Assembly: GCA_027577415.1 (NCBI GenBank)
Contig: JANBQS010000890.1
Span: 1 to 10,786, forward strand
Direction of reading: 5' to 3'
Source of the DNA: Coemansia sp. RSA 922
Taxonomy: Eukaryota > Kickxellomycota > Kickxellomycetes > Kickxellales > Kickxellaceae
DNA length: 10,786 nucleotides
Position 1 is the first letter of the stretch; each line of letters opens with the position of its first letter. The position numbers were made by a program, and so were the translations under genes. The notes beneath the pieces are model-generated. The model ran no database searches, was not told the DNA's origin, and saw only the letters and a list, made by a program, of their open reading frames with translations. Below are positions 7,395 through 10,786 of the stretch, in pieces.

Positions 7395-7825
7395 ATGGCT
7401 CCGAGCCTTGACACGCGAAAGAAGATAGAACAGTACTTACACAAGCACGTCCTAGAAAGAAGACGAGATCAGGAACAACTGACTATAGCGCCTTTGATAT
7501 CAGTAGCGAATCAAAAATTAAGCACACTAGTCTCCTCGATAAAAAAATGCGGAGAAAAAATAACAAGCAATGGAAGCTACAGGGTGCAGAAAGGAACAGA
7601 GGAAAAGGACAACTAGAGTTGCAGGTTGAAGAGGGCGCCTCTTCAGCTTTTGTGTTTTCGGGGTATGGTCAGACTACAAGAGCCGACATAAGCTTGGCCA
7701 CATTAGAAGAGATCTGCGCTGGCCCAAAAAAAAAGATCTGGAGCAAAACATGCACGTCTGAATTCGGATGCATGATGGGCGTATGCATCCCCTCTCCCCA
7801 GTGTACACGTTCGCATTTCTCTTAA
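7395..7825 (+). CDS. Unknown small gene whose coding frame changes near 7547-7616
   Basis: An ATG with good context (G at -3, G at +4) opens a 73-codon frame to TAG at 7614-7616: basic, helical, with DTRKKIEQYLHKHVLERRR at 6-24 and a Leu/Ile/Val-spaced helix after it. A second + frame, open until the TAA at 7823-7825 and containing an ATG at 7547, reads as coding in its middle (QLELQVEEGASSAFVFSGYG, then ADISLATLEEICAGP), while the first frame ends. The two overlap across A-runs (A7 just before 7547, A6 near 7556), so a one-base slip would join them into a protein of roughly 140 aa. A normal-size intron does not fit the overlap. Either the gene is frameshifted (mutation or homopolymer sequence error), or the true product is only 73 aa. 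I do not recognise the family. It is divergently transcribed from the ATPase. Confidence 0.5.
7766..7790. repeat. Perfect 8-bp inverted repeat
   Basis: GGATGCAT (7766-7773) and ATGCATCC (7783-7790) are perfect inverted copies with a 9-nt loop. It lies in the last codons of the second frame of the 7395 gene or in its 3' flank. Short enough to be chance; it could form a hairpin in the transcript end. Confidence 0.4.
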
Positions 7826-8760
7826 TGAGGTACTAATGACAATCTCTCTATACCCAGTATTATTACGACCACTTCCAATGTTGACACATGGGGGGTGCAT
7901 AGTCGTTTACTTTTGTTTAGGAAACGAAATGTAAATCCAGAAACAAAAAGAAAACTCCCCTTGTTGGGATAAATTGGGTTGGTGGTACATGGAGCGACAA
8001 CAGGTGCATAAGCAATTATAGGTGCATTAGCAATCGCCCGTGCATAGTCAATCGTTGGCGCATAGAAAATCGCCGGTTCATTGTGGATACATTTTTTGTG
8101 CAACTTGATGTGCGTGTATTGAGGACATGCATATTCATATGTCAGATTATCAGCCAATAGTTCCACATGATGTGTACAGCCATTTTCTTGGCTACGTAAG
8201 TGAAGGGGAATAATAAGGCCCAAAGGTTAGGTCGGAGCTAGTAATTAAATTAAATTCTAAGGATAGCATTCAAAGATGAATGTAAAGGCTATCACACTCA
8301 CACTAGACATCGCAGTTTGGAATACCACATATCCGTTGGGCAACAGCGCAGTGTACTCTACTTGCTACATAAATCAAAACAACATCTCTGGCGCATGAGT
8401 ATCAATAGATTGTCTCATAGAATAATCTGGCCCTCTTTAGTGTATTTAATAGATGCACATTAGCATTCCGTTTTCTTCTTCATATATACCATCATTCATT
8501 AGTACAAAGCTGCGATAGTTTACCGTTGACTTGCAAAGTAGTCGAGTGTAAAAATGTTTGCATTGTAGAGTGTGTCGGTATGTGTGCAGATCCCTTCTCT
8601 CGCTTGGGTAAATCCCCGATCGACAAACCCTGTTTCTGGTTGTCGTCAATGAGCTCGCCCCGTAGTAGCTTCCGGTGCAATATGCTAAATAGCCGCACTG
8701 GCATGTGTATATATGGAGAAAGAGGGGAAAAAATGATAAAGTGCAAAAAAAAACATAGAT
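7826..8760. other. Long spacer, no supported gene; contains 18-bp tandem repeat
   Basis: AT-rich spacer. The longest open frame (minus, 7822-8223) has no ATG at all and includes the tandem repeat. A 70-codon ATG frame on minus (8704-8492) and an overlapping 82-codon ATG frame on + (8526-8774) occlude each other, and neither has a clear promoter or family signal. No tRNA, 5S rRNA or transposon ends were recognised. Confidence 0.45.
8003..8092. repeat. 18-bp tandem repeat, about five copies
   Basis: Five consecutive 18-bp units begin at 8003, 8021, 8039, 8057 and 8075, with the degenerate consensus GGTGCATAGNCAATCGCC. The first four match well; the fifth is diverged, and a possible 19-bp unit precedes at 7984. 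The unit is a multiple of three, so on minus it reads as hexapeptides (YAPTID, YARAIA, NAPIIA, YAPVVA) inside an open frame that has no ATG. Either a minisatellite or the trace of a repeat-containing coding region. Confidence 0.8.
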
Positions 8761-9295
8761 ATGAGCATAGTTAAAGAGAAGAGAAATGTGATTTGGGCAC
8801 TACTCATACTAGCCGCCCTTTCTCAGGAGCATTCAGCCTTGAGCTTGTTTTGTCTGCTGAGCCTTTTCACTGGCGTAGCTCACAAACTAGCTTGTGGCTT
8901 GTCCTGGTTCAGGCCAAGAACAATCACGCTTTATGTGCTCGTGCATAATGCTCACTTGTCGATTAAAGGCAAGAACAAACGCAGTTCATGCGGTCACACA
9001 TACTGCTCATCGCTATTGTGAGTGACGCGGTCTGCTCCCAAGCTACTGGCTCTTTTCTACTGTGGGGAACAAAGGAACGCGTCCCCTTTTCCCGCTAAAG
9101 GGCATACGCGCGTAGACCACTAGTGTCGGCATTGTTGTCAATAGCTTTTGCTTGCGCTGAGCTTCTTTGCTAGTGGGCTGGCAGTGCGCCTAGCCAGACC
9201 AGCCTTTTTTTGGCCGTGCTTGCGAGCTGTGAGGGTTAAGTAGATTGAGTTTAAAGCAAAAACTGAGAAAGACACTAACCTAAAAGGTAAATAAA
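8761..9295. other. Spacer with a weak ORF and a GC-rich hairpin before a T-run
   Basis: An 86-codon ATG frame on + (8761-9021) begins with a basic then hydrophobic stretch resembling a signal anchor, and a TATATATG string sits about 50 nt upstream, but its remainder has no clear protein character; I do not annotate it as a gene. At 9178-9197 CTGGC and GCCAG form a 5-bp stem with a 10-nt loop, followed at 9205-9211 by T7, the layout of a Pol III terminator on +. No A or B box was recognised upstream, so no RNA gene is called. Confidence 0.35.
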
Positions 9296-9318
9296 ATGCT
9301 AATAATGCGCCATCGTAC

Positions 9319-9516
9319 TCATTGTAGTGGCAGGCTCCCTTTCGAACGTGCCAGCTTGCTATGCTCGGTTTTGTACCCGATGGGTGTGGGTGTGTCCCGG
9401 CTGCCCAGGATTTCCTCTGGGGTTATTAGGAGAGTCGTGCGAGGCTTGGGAAACGCCGGAAACGGACATGGCAAAGTTGATGGCGGCAGATTCACCAGGC
9501 GGTAGATGAGGCTGGC
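9319..9516 (-). other. Open frame continuing past the TGA of the minus-strand gene
   Basis: After the TGA at 9519-9517 the same frame stays open for 65 codons to a TGA at 9321-9319 and is Pro-rich (NLPPSTLPCPFPAFPKP, then ITPEEILGSRDTP). A second minus frame is also open here (PGESAAINFAMSVSGVSQ) and would be entered by a 41-nt phase-0 intron from GTCTTG at the Val codon of RADRV to GCCAG just past the TGA. A + frame is open too, so the region's low stop density weakens each reading. Listed as unresolved. Confidence 0.25.
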
Positions 9517-10413
9517 TCAATAATGGCAAGCGGGGGAAAGAGTATGCAAGACCCTATCTGCACGAGCAATGGCAGCGTTAAGCTCCCAGAGATCCCTACC
9601 GCCAAAAGCCATCTTTTCGATAAGAGCATCCAATACTTTGTCGACAAATTCAACATTGTGGTCAAGAGAACTAAGCACGACTTTGATCCACAGGCCGTCA
9701 ATTTTGTTTGCGGTTTCCTTGCACCTATTGAGTTTTTTAGTGACCGCTTGGGCGTCGTTGATAGTCTTGAGTATCCTCGAAAAGCAATCGCCAGGCCTGA
9801 TGTTGTTGCAGAGAAATTCTAGCTCCTCCTCAGCATCATCGCCCTCTTGAGGTGATGCTACTCTGTCGATGGAGAACTTGAGGACTTCGAGAACATCCGC
9901 TGTTGTGGAGCTCACATTGCGCGACAGCTCAATGTCAGCCAACCATGACTTGATTACTGTCCTGAGCACAGTGGCATGGGCAATGGCGGCGCGTTCCATG
10001 ATGTCGGTGTATGTTTTGCCGGCCACCGAAGGCTTGGCATTGCCAGCGGCTGTATCATGCTCGAAAACAATGCAATTGTGCTCGTTGACGCTAGGCTTGC
10101 CATTGTGCGCGGCCTCCTCGCATGCCGCAACATCCTTGTCGCACGCCTCAACCTCATCAGCAAGGGAGGCTAAGAGCTTGGCAAGGCTGGTGTTGCTTGC
10201 GACTGCTGCCTCGGTGGCAACAGCCTTGGTGGCAACAGCCCCGGTGGGCTGGGAGGTGGTGGCGGTGGCGGAAGTGGTGGCGGAGGTGAAGGTGGCGGTT
10301 GGGCGCCGACGCGTAACGCGTGCGCGAATAGCACGGCCAACCTTCTGGCTGGCGGAAACAATTCTCTTAGTGAGGGATATGTGTAAGTCAATAATAATAA
10401 TAAAATAAATTTG
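9517..10413 (-). CDS. Unknown Ala-rich helical protein; start codon not identifiable
   Basis: The minus frame is open without a stop from 10413 (after TAG at 10416-10414) to TGA at 9519-9517, 298 codons. There is no ATG in frame until 9999, although the coding character clearly begins earlier: an Arg-rich start (RAIRARVTRRR), a Thr/Ala-rich low-complexity stretch (about 10195-10300), then charged helices with several Cys, and a long helical C-terminal half (EEELEFLCNNI, DGLWIKVVLSS, FVDKVLDALIEKMAF). Probable causes: a lost start (ATA at 10380-10378 is followed by SLTKRIVSASQKVGRA, where an ATG would look natural), a non-AUG start, or an upstream exon. A TATA box lies at 10524-10518, and no ATG in any frame occurs between it and about 10157. 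The protein would be about 287 aa from 10380. I do not recognise the family. An ATG ORF on + (9869-10408) covers the same DNA but is Ala/Val/Ser-rich and looks like its shadow. Confidence 0.5.
   Translation of the reverse strand, partial: QIYFIIIIDLHISLTKRIVSASQKVGRAIRARVTRRRPTATFTSATTSATATTSQPTGAVATKAVATEAAVASNTSLAKLLASLADEVEACDKDVAACEEAAHNGKPSVNEHNCIVFEHDTAAGNAKPSVAGKTYTDIMERAAIAHATVLRTVIKSWLADIELSRNVSSTTADVLEVLKFSIDRVASPQEGDDAEEELEFLCNNIRPGDCFSRILKTINDAQAVTKKLNRCKETANKIDGLWIKVVLSSLDHNVEFVDKVLDALIEKMAFGGRDLWELNAAIARADRVLHTLSPACHY
10195..10300. repeat. Low-complexity coding stretch: 15-bp duplication and GGN repeats
   Basis: Two 15-bp units ending in GGTGGCAACAGCC sit side by side (about 10211-10240), with a partial third copy starting at 10241. 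Then a GGT/GGC/GGA trinucleotide-rich run follows (about 10251-10299). On minus, in the frame of the 9517-10413 gene, this yields Ala/Val/Thr and Thr/Ser/Ala-rich sequence. Replication slippage is the likely source. Confidence 0.7.
10389..10410. repeat. AAT microsatellite
   Basis: A short run of AAT/ATA units (five to six, then imperfect) just upstream of the coding-like part of the minus-strand gene, in what is probably its leader or an intron end. Confidence 0.6.
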
Positions 10414-10424
10414 CTAATTTGCAA

Positions 10425-10786
10425 TGCAGAAGTGAATTTGTTTGGAATTTCAAAAGGAGAAAAAAGTAAAGGGCAACTAAAAAGAAGTCTGGGGCGGACT
10501 GGCCCGTACTCGATTTGTTTTATACCCAGCGGTTTATTTAATTCCTAGGGGGTGATGGACTGAGTTATACGTAATCCCTTTCTTCATAGTCCGATCTACC
10601 GCCTGCATAATATGCCACATATAAAAGCAGAAATGTTGGGGGGAACGTGTGATAACGTCACCATGCTTCTTTTTATGACGCGTAAATACTTGCCATCCGA
10701 AAGTATAAACCTTGTTCTCCTGCACAGCAGCTCTCTTTGGTATGAAGCACAATCGAGAAGTCGAGCAACAATGTATTCAAAGCTGG
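10425..10786 (-). promoter_or_regulatory. Upstream region and TATA box of the minus-strand 9517-10413 gene
   Basis: A TATAAAA at 10524-10518 (minus) is followed by C/T-rich sequence (about 10490-10450), the same layout as the promoter at 9-85, so transcription toward lower coordinates is likely. Further up no gene is supported: the only longer frame (minus, 10534-10752) starts with TTG. GTATAA at about 10569 (minus) is donor-like and would allow a spliced 5' exon from an ATG near 10620, but this is speculative. Confidence 0.4.

Noticed and set aside
8492..8774. Overlapping small ORFs on both strands (minus 8704-8492, + 8526-8774)
   Set aside because: Each has an ATG and some protein-like segments, but they occlude each other and lack promoter, family or length support.
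8761..9021. 86-aa ATG ORF on + with a hydrophobic N-terminal stretch
   Set aside because: The hydrophobic stretch could come from chance T-rich codons; the rest lacks protein character and no homology is recognised.
9340..9360. tRNA B-box-like TTCGAAC
   Set aside because: No matching A box, acceptor stem or cloverleaf can be drawn around it.
9869..10408. 179-aa ATG ORF on +
   Set aside because: It lies opposite a longer minus-strand open frame with better protein composition; its Ala/Val/Ser/Thr-rich product fits an antisense shadow of GC-rich coding DNA.
10170..10424. Polyproline frame on minus (84 codons)
   Set aside because: It starts with TTG and arises from the GGT/GGC repeat read in the wrong frame.
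1..10786. Mobile element, CRISPR array, virus or biosynthetic cluster
   Set aside because: No terminal repeats, transposase or reverse-transcriptase motifs, spaced direct repeats or clustered pathway enzymes are visible.

Overview
The window reads as nuclear DNA of a fungus, probably an early-diverging lineage. Evidence: eukaryotic core genes without bacterial-style ribosome binding sites, TATA boxes with pyrimidine-rich leaders, an AATAAA poly(A) signal, intron-like CTAAC branch sites, and a fungal-looking P5B ATPase. Kickxellomycotina (Coemansia-like) is my guess, but nothing here proves it.

Layout, left to right. (1) 1-506: TATA box, pyrimidine-rich leader and a short intronless gene on + for a 128-aa protein that I do not recognise; its middle part has a ubiquitin/SUMO-like pattern. 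(2) 792-1520, +: complete intronless gene for 20S proteasome subunit alpha2 (PSMA2/Pre8). (3) 1521-2999: apparently gene-free, but the minus strand holds two overlapping coding-like frames ending at 1900 (a frameshifted or mini-intron gene) and a possible 48-aa two-exon ORF with a well-formed intron. (4) 3000-7319, minus: the dominant gene, a 1439-aa P5B-type P-type ATPase (ATP13A2/Ypk9 family) with a signal peptide and a Cys-rich luminal/extracellular domain in front of the membrane core. (5) 7320-7394: a 75-bp gap that must serve two divergent genes. (6) 7395-7825, +: an unrecognised small gene whose coding signal changes frame. (7) 7826-9295: mostly non-coding, with an 18-bp tandem repeat and some hairpins. 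(8) 9322-10413, minus: a long open frame for a helical Ala-rich unknown protein, with no usable ATG and with coding-like sequence on both sides of its stop. (9) 10425-10786: probable promoter of that gene and upstream sequence.

The neighbours do not form an obvious pathway; the arrangement is that of an ordinary fungal chromosome, with no mobile element, CRISPR array or gene cluster. The most interesting items are the ectodomain-bearing P5B ATPase with two altered signature motifs (TGEP instead of TGES; SPLLP instead of PPxLP), and the minus-strand loci at 1900-2252 and 9322-10413, which a simple ATG-to-stop gene model would miss or truncate.
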